From: Beroe forskalii
Taxonomy: Eukaryota; Ctenophora; Nuda; Beroida; Beroidae
Assembly: GCA_011033025.1 (NCBI GenBank)
Contig: WFMF01000001.1
Coordinates: 425,755-489,754, forward strand
Length of the DNA stretch: 64,000 nt
Direction: 5' to 3'
Shown: piece after piece, positions 48,201-60,083 of the stretch
Layout of the letters: every line of letters begins with the position of its first letter
Numbering within the stretch: the first letter of the stretch is position 1
Made by a program: the position numbers and the translations under genes
The notes under the pieces: model-generated
Seen by the model: the letters and a program-made list of their open reading frames with translations, nothing else
Told to the model about the DNA's origin: nothing
Database searches by the model: none

Positions 48201-51200
48201 ATAGTTGACCTTGTGAGGCATACCGCATTCCTTGAGAAACCGTTCTTAGTGGTGAGCTAATGTGTACTAGTGACTCCTGTCAATAGGATGATTATTGATT
48301 ATGAGTCAGATGACACTAGGAAATGACAGCTCGGCCGGCTTTCCTATTTGAACAAAGAGCGCACACTTGTAGACAAGACTTTAAGCCGACGGCGGAATTT
48401 ATGCGGGCCTTTTCAATGCGTTATTTTGCTCCAAAATTTCCAAATCTTCAGTCTGAAGAGGGGAGGCAGTTGTCTGCCTTCCCCCTGACTAGGAGTAGTT
48501 TGGAATATTCCTGATTACATACCATAGTACAGAGTTGCTGCAATATCAGGGGGCTGGCAAGCCCCCCGCGGCGGTTTGCGAGCCCGAGGGCCCGAAGGGC
48601 CCGAGGGCGAGCATTGAACAAACAGTGCGAGGGCCGAAGGCCCGATGAGCCTGAGGACCCGAAGGGTCCGAGGGCGAGCATTGGACGGCGGACCTAACAG
48701 TGCGAGGGCCGAAGGCCCGACAGAGCCCGAGGACCCGAAGGGTCCGAGGGCGAGCATGGACGGCTATTCTAACAGTACACGAGCCTCCGAGCATCGGGAG
48801 TGAGTTTTCTTAACTTTGCTTGCCAGCCCCCAACTATATGTTTTCATGGATTCACCATATTTCACGTTGAAATTTGAGCAAGTTCCCGTTGCCGAAATCG
48901 CACTAAAATTTGAACATCACATGTTTAGGTGTCAAAGGAGTAACTGTCAAAATTTCAGGTCAATCGGATGAAAAATGACCGAGTTATTACAACTTGAATA
49001 TTGCCAAAATCGAGGGTGTTCTTGTTAAATTGGGTTACGACCATATATATACATACATACATATAGATATATAGAGGTATATACATATACGAGAGATGAC
49101 GCTTTAGTATACCCTATTTAAACGGCGATATCTCGGGAACCATAAAAGATACAGAGCTCATCGACCCAGCGTTGTAAAGTAGAAAGAAAGAACTTGCAGT
49201 TAGTGACCTTAAAAACTATTTTACGTCATGATAGTGACGTCATAATGACGTCACAAAACTAAGAATTTCAAATGTCAATTTTCCCAAAATAGGCGTTTTT
49301 CAACGCAATTTTTCGGTATGAAGCTTTCGAGATAGAAAAAAATGCTCCTGTTAGCGTAGAAAGGAAATTTAATGTACTTTCCAAAGATGTGGTCAAAAAG
49401 TTCCGGGCTCTACGGCATCATTGAGATATTTGCGATTGTTCAAGCACGAAAAAATTCCAAAACTGGCAAATCTTGTGAAGCTAGTGGAGAGAACGGGACC
49501 ACCCCAGAACTTCATCTTTGGATATGTTGTCGGTCATAGTCCCAACTGTGTAAATGAATGGGTCTCAGATAGCTCATCTAATTTTATGACGTAATTGTGA
49601 CGTCATCAGTAATGCTAGGTAACGCGAATTTTACGCGTGATTTGACGCCAAATTTCAATATCACGGCACAGAAAAAGGTGATATTTTTTCCCAAAACCAA
49701 AAAGGATTTGGTTGTGATGGTCATATGTGGTTTTAAGGCGTTCTTTACTGTAAAACCCATGATATGAGAAAGAACGCGACGGTTAAAACTGCCGCAACGG
49801 CAGTATCAAAGTTACGAATGCTGTATGTTTTATAAGTGACGTTGCAGCAGTTTTAACCTCATATCATGGGTTTTACAGTAAAGAACGCCTTAAAACCGCC
49901 GCGGACCATCACAACCAAATCCTTTTTGGTTTTGGGAAAATGATCAACCATGTACTTTGTGATTAGTAGAAAGGTAGGTGAACAAAACTACCTTTCACCA
50001 GTTGGACAGGGTAATTGTACAAAGTGTGGACTACTACAAAGTTCAGCCTCCTACCCAATTCAGCCCAGTGTTAGCATGGGAATATTACCTAATATGGAAT
50101 AATTAGCTCTAAACTCACGTTGTTCTCCTCCTCGAGCTCCTTCTGTTTTCCCTCCAGTTTGAAGACGAGTTCCTCAGCATCAATGGCTGCCTGTCTCTCC
50201 TTCTCCAGCTCTGACTGGATGGCCATCCTCTCCTTCTCCAGCTGCTCGTACTTCTCCTCAAGCTCCTTCTTGGCGGCAGCAGTCTTCTCTGCCTCCTCGA
50301 GAGCCTTCTTCATCTCCTCCTCCTTCGCTCGGATCTCTTCCTCCTGTCGGGCTACGGACAGCAGAGGCTTGACCTTGGTGAAGAGCTTCCACCATGGCCA
50401 GTCCCTCAGAACGAAGTGCTGACGGATGTTCCTCTGGAGCACGACCACTCCCACCCTGTGGGAAGGGGGATTAGGGAGTGTTGATAGGGAGTGGGATTAG
50501 GGAGTGGTTATCAGGGATAGCCGAATTCAGCTAAATTGCCGGATAGGATTGATGAGATAATAAAAAATATTATGATTCTTTGCGAAGACAATCGATAAGT
50601 GAACTCGTGATTCGTGTTTCTATCAAAATATTGAGTCATTAGACATTACCTCTGGTCCATGAGTTTCTTGAAGATCTTGCGGGCAATCCATCCCCTGGCA
50701 AGAGCCTGGAAGGCAGTGAGGATCTCAGTGATCTTCTCATCACGCTTGTCCTCCAGTTGTCCCAGGATTCCGGCTCGGAAGAAGATCTTGGTGGTACCGA
50801 ACTTGGCCTGATCGTCTGTGAGTGCGAGGTGCTCAATGATGATCTGGGTGGCGTCCCTGGCCTCGATGAAGCCGGTAGGGATCTTGGCGGCTGCCAGGAT
50901 CTGGTATCGCTGCTTGAACTCAGCGTACACAATTCGGTTGGGGAAACCTTGTCGCACGATACGGATACCTTCAAGTACACCATTACACCTGGGAATTTGA
51001 TATTTATTTAGGAAGGATGATCGTTTTAAGTTATTTATTGGGATGTTTGATATCAGTCGTATACTTATAGATCAACTTTACAGTACTACTTCATACTATA
51101 GTGAATGTTATCCAGCATTCTGTAGTGACTAGACATGTCTGACATTGGAATACGGTCTACGAGTCGTCAGCAATCTATATGAGTTGTCTGAACTCTACGA

Positions 51201-54200
51201 ATTTTGGGAACTCTATCTTATCTCTATACCTCTATCTTATCTTTTATCTCTATCTTATCTCTATCTTATCTCTTATCTCTATCTTATCTCTTATCTCTAT
51301 CTTATCCCCTGTACGCACCTAAGCTGGTGAAGGATGAGCTCTGCCTGCACCATTCCAGGGGTCTTGGAGCCGTTAGGCACCAGACAACGGATGAAGTGAG
51401 GGTAGGTGGAGTTCAACATGCCCATCAGCTCGTTCAGGGACTTCCTGTGCATCATGGCCATGGTCTGGAAGGTCTTCTTCCTCTCCTTGGGACCGGCGGG
51501 GACGCAGTCAGCGAACAGATCGGCCATGTAAGGCATGGCGGACTTTCTGAAGAGATCCAGCACGTTGTCGTTCAGAGGATCTGCGTTCTTGGTGAGCCAG
51601 TCCTCAACGTTATAACCAACAACACCTGAGTGGGAAGTGGTCAGTTGACATAAGAACATTGTTATTTTTATGCCAAGCTATTAGTAATGGGAATTCATAG
51701 CTGAATACAATGATTTATCATTGATCCAGTGTCTTGAATTTACCCTAACTAACTCTAACTCTAATGAACTAGAATTTACGAGTAACTCAGCACTGACCAG
51801 CGTAATGGTGAATGTTGAAGTGAGGAGGGTGGGCCATGCTCTTGGTCATCTTGATGGACGGCACAGAGAACTTGGGGTGCTTCTTGTTGTGCTGGGCAAT
51901 GACCTTCTCCTTGTAGGTCATGTCGGTGGCCTTGGGGAAGACGCACTCCTCGTCCAGCATGGGCAAGATACCCATGGGCTTCTCCATCAGCTCGATGGAG
52001 GCCTCCAGATCGAGCCCGAAGTCGATGAAGGCCCAGACAATGCCCTCCTTCTTATACTCCTCTTGTTCCAGAATGAACATGTGGTGGTTGAAGAACTGCT
52101 GGAGTCTCTCGTTGGTCAAGTTGATACACAGCTGCTCGAAGGTGTTGAACTGAAATGCGGAAATAGGGTCAGAGAACGTGCTGAAATACGTCTTGCTGAG
52201 ATGAAAAAATCGGGTGAACAAACAATGCATATAAATGTTAGTTATTTACTGAGAATAGAATTCCAGTCATGTTTCATGAGACTTGGAGAACTCACATCGA
52301 AGATCTCGAAACCAGCAATATCCAGCACACCACAGTAGTTCTGTCTTGGTTTCTTGGTGTCCAGGGCGGCGTTACACTTGCCGATCAGCCACTTGAACAC
52401 ACGCTCGAAGATGGCTTTGCAAAGGGCTTTGGTAGCGAAGTACACCTGGGAAACAGAAGAATTCGTAAATTTGTAACAACTCACAAGTTCCAGGACACCT
52501 CTTCAGGCCTATTATTCAAGTAGCAAAAGAACTAAGTAACGGGTAACAGCCATTTTGTTCTTTCCAAGTTTGCAGACATATTTGGTGAACTGAAAACCCA
52601 CCTGTTCGCTGTTCTGTGACTTGGTGACCATCTCAGTTCCTACTTTGACCCTGGGCTTGAGCAGGGATTTGGAGAACTCGGCGCTGGGGATCTGGAGCAG
52701 AGCAGCGGTCTTCTCAATGAAGACGGGGTTTTCGATCTCGCAACCCTCGTCCCTCTTGTTCTGCTTGAGCTCGATGTTTCCGAAGAGGAGACAGGCAGCC
52801 ATCAGCTTGAGGATGGAGTTCTTCTCCTCCTCGCTGAAGTTGAGGATAACCATGGCCTCCTCGTTCTCCTTCCACAGCTCCACGTCGTCCTGGGATGGCA
52901 CTTCCAGGTCGCCGTTACTCAGGAACTTGTACGAGTCCAGGTCAGTGCCCAGCAGCAACGTTCCTGGGGGTTAGTTCATTGAGCAGTGTGCCTGGGGGAG
53001 GGGGAGATATCAGGATAACAACGGGGGGGGGGGGGGAATGGGGTTTAGTTGGGATATCAGGGGAGATATCAGCATAGTGAATAATAAGGGGGGGTTAGTT
53101 CATTGAGCAACGTGCCTGGGGGTGGTATAAAACTTCGCAAATTAAGAAATTACAGGGGGTTAGTTGGGATATCAGCATCGCAAATAATATTATAAGTCCA
53201 ACCTGTTTTGCAAATTGCAGAAATTATTTAAAAAAGTTCATGTAAAGTTCATGAGACAAAGTAGGCTAATAAGCCACAGTGCCTTTGACGAAGTCCTCAG
53301 GCAGGCCCTTGAAGATCTGGTAGAAGATGTGGAAGTTCCTCTCCTCAGGGTTCTGGTAGGTCATCCTGGCCTTCTCAAGCAGGTAGTACTCGATATCAGC
53401 GGAGGCCAGCTTGGCGTCCTTGCCGAAGTGAACTCGGATGAATTTACCGAACCGAGAGGAGTTGTCGTTCCTGACGGTCTTGGCGTTACCGTAAGCCTCC
53501 AGGACAGGGTTACACATGACCACCTGGTCCTCAACGGACATCTTCTTAGCGTCTCCCTCCTTGGGGGGCAGGGCACCAATGCTGGCGAAGTACTGGATCA
53601 CCTTCTTGGTGTTCTCCGTCTTCCCGGCACCGGACTCTCCTGTGATCAGGATGGACTGGTTCTCTCTGTTCTGGATCATGTCGGAGTAGGCGTTGTCAGC
53701 GATGGAGAAGATGTGGGGAGGAAGCTCAGTCCTCTTCTTGCCACGATACGCGGCGATAACAATATCTGGAGAGAGGGGATATTGGCAATATGGAGAGGAA
53801 AGAACATGACGAGAATGTCGTGATAATACAATATTGATGATGAAGATTGGACGGTATGATCTACTTTTCAAACTTTCTAAATCATAAATTTCCACCAAGA
53901 TTCCAATCTCGACATATTCCATTAAACCCATTATTTACCTGTGTAGATGGGGAATCTCTTGTAGGGGTTCACTGCGACACAGAACAGACCAGAGTACGTC
54001 TGGAGAAAATACACGTTAGAAATGTACATTTTGTGAAGTAAAAGAAATTCAAAGTGCACAAAGTCGGTGACTTGCAAGATCTTAGATCTGGTAGTAGCTA
54101 AAACAAGTTAGCAATAATTTGCCTTTCGGGTCAAGCCTCCGAATTCTTTCATAATTTCGCATTTCGTGTTTTTCTGTACAAGTGCAAGCATTGAAGCGTA

Positions 54201-57200
54201 CGCGCCATTATATGTTACATAGCCGTTTTGATTAAGTTGCCCAAACTAAATCATCCTCATTAGAATTCAACCAATTCGCGCGTAATTATGGTTGCTAAAG
54301 TAGAAAATGATAGCAAATATCATTTTCATACGACTACGGCTGAGGTCAATCAATCAGATTAATTCTGATTGATGTCGGTGTATTTTGACGTTCCTATAGA
54401 CAGTGACTGGATATAATACATAAGGGAGCAGTACTAGGGAATTAGAGAGCAGTATAAAGGAATTAGGGAGCAGTATTAGGGAATAAGGGAGCAGTATTAG
54501 GGAATAAGGGAGCAGTATTAGGAAATTAAGGATCAATATAATGGAATTAGGGAGCCGTACTCACGTAGATGATGTTGGCTTGGTATCTAGCCTTCAGGAA
54601 TTAGGGAGCAGTATAAGGGAATTAGGGAGCATTATAAAGGAATTAGGGAGCAGTATTAGGGAATAAGGGAGCAGTATTAGGGAATTAGGGAGCAGTACTC
54701 ACGTAGATGACATTGGCTTGGTATCTAGCCTTCAGGCATTAGGGAGCAGTATTAGGGAATAAGGGAGCAGTATTAGGGAATTAGGGAGCAGTATTAGGAA
54801 ATTAAAGGGCAGTACTCACGTAGATGATGTTGGCTTGGTATCTAGCCTTCAGGTTGTAGAAGATACCACCCTCGTTCAGGTAGGAAAGCAGGGACATGTC
54901 CGTGCAGAAGTCAAACTTGGGGGGATTCATGGGCTGGCAGTCGTTGATGTTCGCTGTCTTTTTCTGAAATTGAGGCATTTTTTGAGATGAGTGAAGTCGA
55001 ACTGCGTATTCATTTTGAGATTTCTTTTAGTTATTATGAGATGACTAGATTGAGAAATCCGTATAATCATTTATGCTGTGACGATCGACTGGAAGCCTTT
55101 CCCAAACATTATAGTCACGCTTTCAAGTTCCACATTCGCTATGTGTTCTCCACTTTGGAATTTGAACTCTATGGGTTGAGTCTACGCGAACTACTAGTGA
55201 TCATCAGCTCTGAAAATCGTCTGCGCCTTGTCAGACAGGCTGCATATTATGCACTAGTGCATATGTTAGTACATTTGACAGTATAATGAGGCGTTGACAG
55301 CAAGTCAAAGAAGTGAAATCACCAGGATTATGCAATCAAATAATTGTACATTGAGGCAACACACTGAAAAGGATATGTAAATTGCACTGAATAACGGTTT
55401 TGGTTTTACTAATGACCCCTGCAATCCCCAAGGGGATATGGCTGCACAAAGAGTTAGATAGATTCTTAGGGTCGCTATCTCGACAGTGCAAGCGTAAATT
55501 TTACCCCTATAAGATAATAGACTCCTATTGAGAATTATAATACACCTTCCAGGCTCGTTTTAGTAGATAAGTAGTTACGGCATACTGTCACTACGAAATT
55601 TAAGCGCAAAATTATGAAGGAGCACTCGAAAATGTACTCAAACGTACGGACGAGGGTCATCAGACCCGAGTGGGAAGAAATACTGTTGTTCGGTCAGAGA
55701 ATAGTCGGTCCCAACTTTTCCTAGTTAGGGTATAATCCGGTTCCATGAGCTCAGCTGTGACCGTTTACCTTTGATAATGAACTTGGTACGCCTCGTCCAT
55801 TATCCAACTTACATAGTCTCGGCTGTCGCCTCGACCATGTAAGTTGCGGTATACGGTCACCACTTTAACCGTGTATCTCTAATTAATGCCATATGTCGCA
55901 AAAAATGATCTATATGGAGCCCTCAGTTGCAATTCCTGGTTAACATGCCTTACAGAATGAGGGATAAACACTGAAGTCACCGGTCACACAACCAGCATTG
56001 CTACATACGTTCGTTATGACCAGATGTAGGAAATATTTCCTTGCGTTTGACTAACCTCGCTGGTCTCGACCACCTCGATCTGACAGTCATCTCCCTCCTG
56101 CTTGAGGATCTGGATCTTGACGAAGCCCTCGTCTCCCTCCACCGGCAGCCAAGCCATCTTCTTGCCGGCGAAGTCTCCGGCAGCCCCGGACTTGGGAGCA
56201 TAGAGGTACTTGCACGAGTCCTCCCACGTAGCTTTCATGTTTCCTGAAATACCGGGTGTTAGGAAGGTTTCATGTTTCCTGAAATGCCAAGTGTTACGTT
56301 TTCTAAAAGACCGGGGGTTACGAAGAGTTGGGAAGTGTCAAGGACATGGGGCACGGAGAACGATGGATGTGAGATAATGCAGTAGAGAAAGAAGAATTCA
56401 GACTGGGATGGTCAACATAGTATCATCTAGAGGATCAGAAGTGGGATCTTCAAAACCAGATAACAGATGAATGAGGGAAAACTCGCGGAGCTACAGTGAG
56501 ATCTGAGCACAGTTGAAGTTAGTTTCGAATAATTTGCCAAACAAAGTCCAGTAACCGAATTTGCAGTAAATTATTGAAGGAATGAGTTGCTTTCCATCAC
56601 AGCGAACAGTGGAGACACGATCATTTTAACAAGCAATCAATAGACTCAAGTGATGGAGGCAAGATCTCTCAAATGATAAGGCTGGTCTCTGCCGTGGAAA
56701 TTTCATTACACGAGGGGAGGAGATTCTAACAGTTTCAAGGGGGTCTAAACTTATAGTCCGGGTCCTAAAGCAGGTACCAGGTAGAAATTCCAAAAATATG
56801 CCCCTAAAATGATATTGGATGCTGTGAAAGGTAATGCGGGGGATTGTCGAAGCAGTAGCAAGATGCTCAGTTAAGTTTGACTACATCTAAGACCCTCATA
56901 TATCATATCCCAAGTCCAAGTTAAAATAAGTCCAACATACCCTTGCCTGCCATTGTTTAGCAGCTGTATTTCTGCAACTCAACACAAAAACGTTCAGAAA
57001 AAATAATTGTGGAGCTGCTGCTGCTGCTGCACTTATTATTCCGAGGTTAGGTTAGCCGATGAAAGGCCGTGGACAGGGAGCTTGTGTTGACAACCTTCCC
57101 CTCTCCTTAGCAAGCCTCCGCAGAGCGCGCGCGGCACAGTGCACGTGTCATCAGAGCACCGCAATAAGGTCTGATGGTGAGGTCATGTGAAGCGCCTACT

Positions 57201-59827
57201 TCTCCCCTCTAGCCCGGCTCTGTAGACCCTGTCAACGCTGCCACACAAGCTTGTGTTAAACAGAGGCAGTGTTGGGCTGCACACATACACAGACGAGGAG
57301 CGCAGGAACTCCAACCTGCTCATTACCAGGAAGGGGGGTAGAGGGGATTAGAGGGGGAGAAGGGGGTTAGAAGGGGATTAGAGGGGGAGAAGGGGGTTCT
57401 TAGAGGGGATATTGGGGGAGATACACCGTAATGTGGCAGATTTCTAATTACCATCCCCCTACTAGGCGGATATAGGTCGGTGGTCTTATTAGGGCTTCCA
57501 TTGCTGGTGTTGACAATTCCACTCAAGGCATTTGCAATCCGCATTCTGATATTCCGAAAACATTGTTTGTTCTTAGAGGCTACGTTTATAAGTGCTAAAT
57601 TAAGAAAAATTCTGCAATATATCTTTGCACGAATGTCGCAGGAATCACTTCTCAGTGTGCTGGATAGGCTTTCTAGGCTGTAGTAAACCTCTTGAACGAA
57701 ATCACAATGGGTGTCAGTCACTTCATTTATCAAGGATAAAATCACAAAGATGATACGGTGGAGTTAATGGACCATTCTCTGTTTGAGCTACACTTTCAGA
57801 AAAGACTGCAGATAAATACTATCTCATGCGCAATACCCAACAACTTTTTTTTTCGTGTCCAAATTGAATGGAAAGCATTAAAAAAGTACAGGAGTTGACT
57901 CTGTTTCTAATGAGAGGGTCCAAACTTCATGAACGTTTGTCCGACGCAGATATAATATGTCCGAAATGCGGAAAGATTTTAGGCATCGATCCGACATCAC
58001 TGACATGGAAATTTGTCCGAATGCCTCATTACAAAAATAAAGTTATTAAGCTTTGCACGGAAATATTTAATATTCGTGAATAGCTAATGTCCAAGAATCT
58101 TAAATTTAGATGAATTACAGAAAATTTGCACCGATGGTGGAAGTCAGGTCATCCACCATCGCTACAGAAAGCGATTTAAACGCTTCTGCCGGAAACTTCG
58201 TTCCGTCGATAATATGTCAATTTGGTTTACTCTTTCCAGCCATCGGTACCAATAATTTGCTTACCAAGTGCTAACAATTCGCAATGCTAGGCTATTAATT
58301 GAAGTCTGAATTCCATGGGCGAAGGTGCACCTAATTGGCTATATTTCAATTCGGCGGCAATATTTTTACAGACTATATTGAAAGGAATTCAAGAATTTTA
58401 ACACTATTCTAAAATACCAATGCTTCCAAATCTATATAAATTATCAAATGATTATTTCTCAATTGACAGCAATTGTTATCGCATTATGCCATAGCCTGGC
58501 CATGGGTCGTGAGGCATTTCTGCATAAAATTCCCTTGCTGAGCTGCACAAAGCCAATGCTGCATATTATGGGATTCAGTGGCCAGTCAGAGAAACTTGCC
58601 ATCAATATCATAAGGATGAGTGCCAACCATATATCACCTCATGGAACTGATTTATCCGAGCCTTTTGTAACCGGCGCAACACCAAACTCGCATTATTTTT
58701 CAGCCATTCTAACCGGTCATCTGGACCAAAACTTCCAGTACTCACAATAATTTTGTAAAAATCTGGTAAAAATGCTCTCATAAAAAATTTTCTCGTAAAA
58801 ATCCATGGCTGCTGAAATCATGAAAAAGCCTTGTACCTTATCGTGCCATTTTCTCAAAAACCTGATTTGTTTTACCACATTCTACTTCCATGATGGCGTT
58901 TTTGGGCTCTTAACGTGGTTACTGGGAAATTATGTCGCTTAAATTAGGACATTCTCGGCCTAAGTCATCCGGCCTTTAACTTTACCGGCGACTTTAGCCG
59001 ACCTTTTGGGTGCATCCAAGGGGTGTTCAAGGAGCATCAGACCACTGGTTATCATAATCTGGCAATGTTGGCGGGCGTTTTTTACCTTGACTGTCATAAA
59101 GTTTCTCTCCTAGAAAATAACTCAGAATTCGTCGAAAACTTAATAAAAATTTACATCCATTTTACCACAAATCAGATAAATTTAATTTTCAGTGCTTTAA
59201 CAGCTCACCATTTTTGATCTAACCAACCAAAATACCGAGTGTGACAGTTATCTGTTATCACACAACATCTGTAAACTTTCTTCACACTAACATCTCATAG
59301 ACAACACTGTCAAAATATAAAGGTTTTCTTTGGATGGTAAAGTCACAGAACTATCACTTCATTGGATGTTTTTACAAACAATTCGATCCATTTTTTACGT
59401 CATTCAATACAGTTTGTAGCAACACATCAGGCACATAATGCCTAGATGTATGATGTCGTTGTGGCCTCTAAAACTCGTTGAATTACAAGAATTAGAGCTA
59501 CAGCTAACCAGTGACCAGCTTAGCAGTTAGCCCTGCGCTGAGAGAAACTTTGTGGCTTCTGTCAGACCACTACTATGTCAAATGTAACTAGAAGAACGTG
59601 TATTGAGGACAGGTGGTAAGGTAGGGAGGCGCCTTACACGTGATGTTGTGAAGATTCACTGATCAAACTGCCTCCAACCGTGTGAGATGGAAAAAAGGGG
59701 AAAAGAAAAACTGTTACTATTTAGGACCAAAGAGCATTTAATGATTGATGAAGTAAACGATGAAACGTAAAATATTAAAACTCATGCACGTACCTTTCCA
59801 TGATGAAAAGTCCCTTGGGTCAGCCAT
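39289..59827 (-). CDS. Muscle-type (class II) myosin heavy chain
   Basis: Motor protein of thick filaments, reconstructed in frame (1905 aa). Exons: 59794-59827 (or 56941-56953), 56056-56243, 54820-54963, 53939-53999, 53283-53765, 52602-52963, 52296-52445, 51798-52149, 51319-51625, 50650-50988, 50119-50455, 47534-47662, 47032-47307, 46580-46894, 45344-45848, 44972-45047, 43132-43336, 41871-42967, 41606-41726, 41007-41159, 39289-39372. Seen: SH3-like N-domain; P-loop GESGAGKT (185-192); switch [11 protein letters not shown]; switch [10 protein letters not shown] (466-473); actin cleft HPHFIRC-like [13 protein letters not shown]1 helix [11 protein letters not shown] (about 694); IQ neck to about 810; [14 protein letters not shown]; then a coiled-coil rod to a short Pro-rich tail with RRASFS, a kinase-type site. 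Loop 2 is short (PAGPKERKK). The motor is conserved; the rod has diverged. About 28 residues seem missing near [10 protein letters not shown]. All junctions are GT-AG except 53283/52963. Confidence 0.93.
39384..39776. repeat. (TAGTTTATTC)n minisatellite, about 390 bp
   Basis: About 38 copies of a 10-base unit, mostly exact, in the last myosin intron. Confidence 0.95.
40285..40480. repeat. Tandem TATTGGTAGGTAATATTAAC repeats
   Basis: Five copies of TATTGGTAGGTAATATTAAC with variable spacers such as ATATCAGTGATTGCTG. Intronic in the myosin gene. Confidence 0.9.
41165..41450. repeat. G-rich GGGGTTAGACAGTGG repeats
   Basis: Degenerate units of about 15-25 bases (TTAGACAGTGGGGG) between two myosin exons. 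Confidence 0.8.
43830..44045. repeat. About 50-bp GC-rich tandem repeat in a myosin intron
   Basis: Four units of CCAGGGACAGAAAATTTTGG then CAAGGGTCAGAGGGCGCGGCC. GC content is much higher than the surroundings, so it is probably part of a transposable element. Confidence 0.75.
46020..46375 (-). pseudogene. Scrambled array of a myosin rod exon
   Basis: On the - strand, 46310-46365 reads [18 protein letters not shown], a good heptad segment. A damaged second copy at about 46040-46105 has a frameshift and stop but keeps a GTGAGT donor after AAAGCCAA. Between them CTTTGTATTTCCTGAACCCC-type pieces of the same exon end are repeated several times. No copy has both a clean acceptor and a clean donor in phase. 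Confidence 0.65.
46395..46462 (+). repeat. tRNA-like (SINE) relic
   Basis: It contains a B-box-like GGGTTCGATTCCC preceded by GGCTAATCAAAAGATCCC, an anticodon-arm-like piece. The opposite strand reads [10 protein letters not shown], the usual readout of tRNA-derived SINE heads. The A-box half is poor. It sits immediately 5' (in transcription) of the scrambled myosin exon. Confidence 0.4.
48549..48831. mobile_element. 283-bp inverted-repeat element with internal GC-rich repeats
   Basis: Perfect terminal inverted repeats GGGGGCTGGCAAG / CTTGCCAGCCCCC. The interior has two copies of a roughly 55-base unit (CGAGGGCCGAAGGCCCGA ... GGGTCCGAGGGCGAGCAT). I saw no clear target duplication. It lies in the largest myosin intron. 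Confidence 0.75.
49685..49940. mobile_element. Foldback element with about 100-base arms
   Basis: Left arm 49685-49799 and right arm 49841-49940 are inverted copies. Shared blocks include CCCAAAACCAAAAAGGATTT, GGTTTTAAGGCGTTCTTTAC and TGTAAAACCCATGATATGAG, then GTTAAAACTGC. Intronic in the myosin gene. Confidence 0.85.
51205..51310. repeat. TATCTC/TATCTTATC microsatellite
   Basis: Pyrimidine-rich CTATCTTATCTCTTATCT repeats next to the donor of myosin exon 51319-51625. Confidence 0.85.
54410..54810. repeat. ATTAGGGAGCAGT minisatellite with captured exon ends
   Basis: About 20 units of (A)ATTAGGGAGCAGTAT. Two blocks (about 54560-54598 and 54698-54735) are near copies of the 3' end and donor of myosin exon 54820-54963. 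Confidence 0.9.
56941..56953 (-). other. Myosin alternative first coding exon 1b (MAGK)
   Basis: ATG at 56951-56953, donor GTATGT, the same phase as exon 1a. Joined to the exon at 56243 it gives [12 protein letters not shown]. It would need its own promoter in the GC-richer 56.96-57.3 kb stretch. Confidence 0.5.
56954..59793. other. First myosin intron / putative internal promoter region
   Basis: It contains a GC-richer part (56990-57300, with a short CTG run and GTGCACGTG), G-rich AGGGGGTTAGAGGGGA repeats at 57330-57410, and weak + frames at 57868-58083, 58448-58750 and 59023-59217. The first of these has CPKCGK. None can be assigned. Confidence 0.4.
59794..59827 (-). other. Myosin alternative first coding exon 1a ([11 protein letters not shown])
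   Basis: ATG at 59825-59827, donor GTACGT, phase 1. Joined to the exon at 56243 it gives [19 protein letters not shown]. Myosin heavy chains often begin MxDP or MADP, which favours this as the main start. Confidence 0.7.
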
Positions 59828-59953
59828 ACTGATACACTGTACCTACTGGCTCAAATTGGGGAAATTAGCGAAATTCATTGGATTCACAATTAAAATTGAA
59901 TACAATCATCAAATTTGATGATAAATAAGAATTTCACAGCTGTGGTCTATAAC

Positions 59954-60083
59954 GGCGACAGTTCGAACAGCAGTTTGCGCGTTTTCTGTGTGTACGCAGC
60001 TTAAGTTTGCGCGGCGTACAGACTTGTTTAGTTATTTACACCGCGCAACCTTGAGCCGCGCAACCTGCAGTTCGAACTGCCCC
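59954..60083. mobile_element. 130-bp inverted-repeat element upstream of myosin exon 1a
   Basis: The left GACAGTTCGAACAGCAGTTT with GCGCG is mirrored by the right AACCTGCAGTTCGAACTGCC. Repeated TTTGCGCGGC and CCGCGCAACC pieces lie inside. It lies about 130 bases upstream of the first coding exon. Confidence 0.6.

Noticed and set aside
51721..53823. Long + strand frames opposite the myosin motor
   Set aside because: Antisense of conserved motor exons with P-loop and switch motifs on the - strand.
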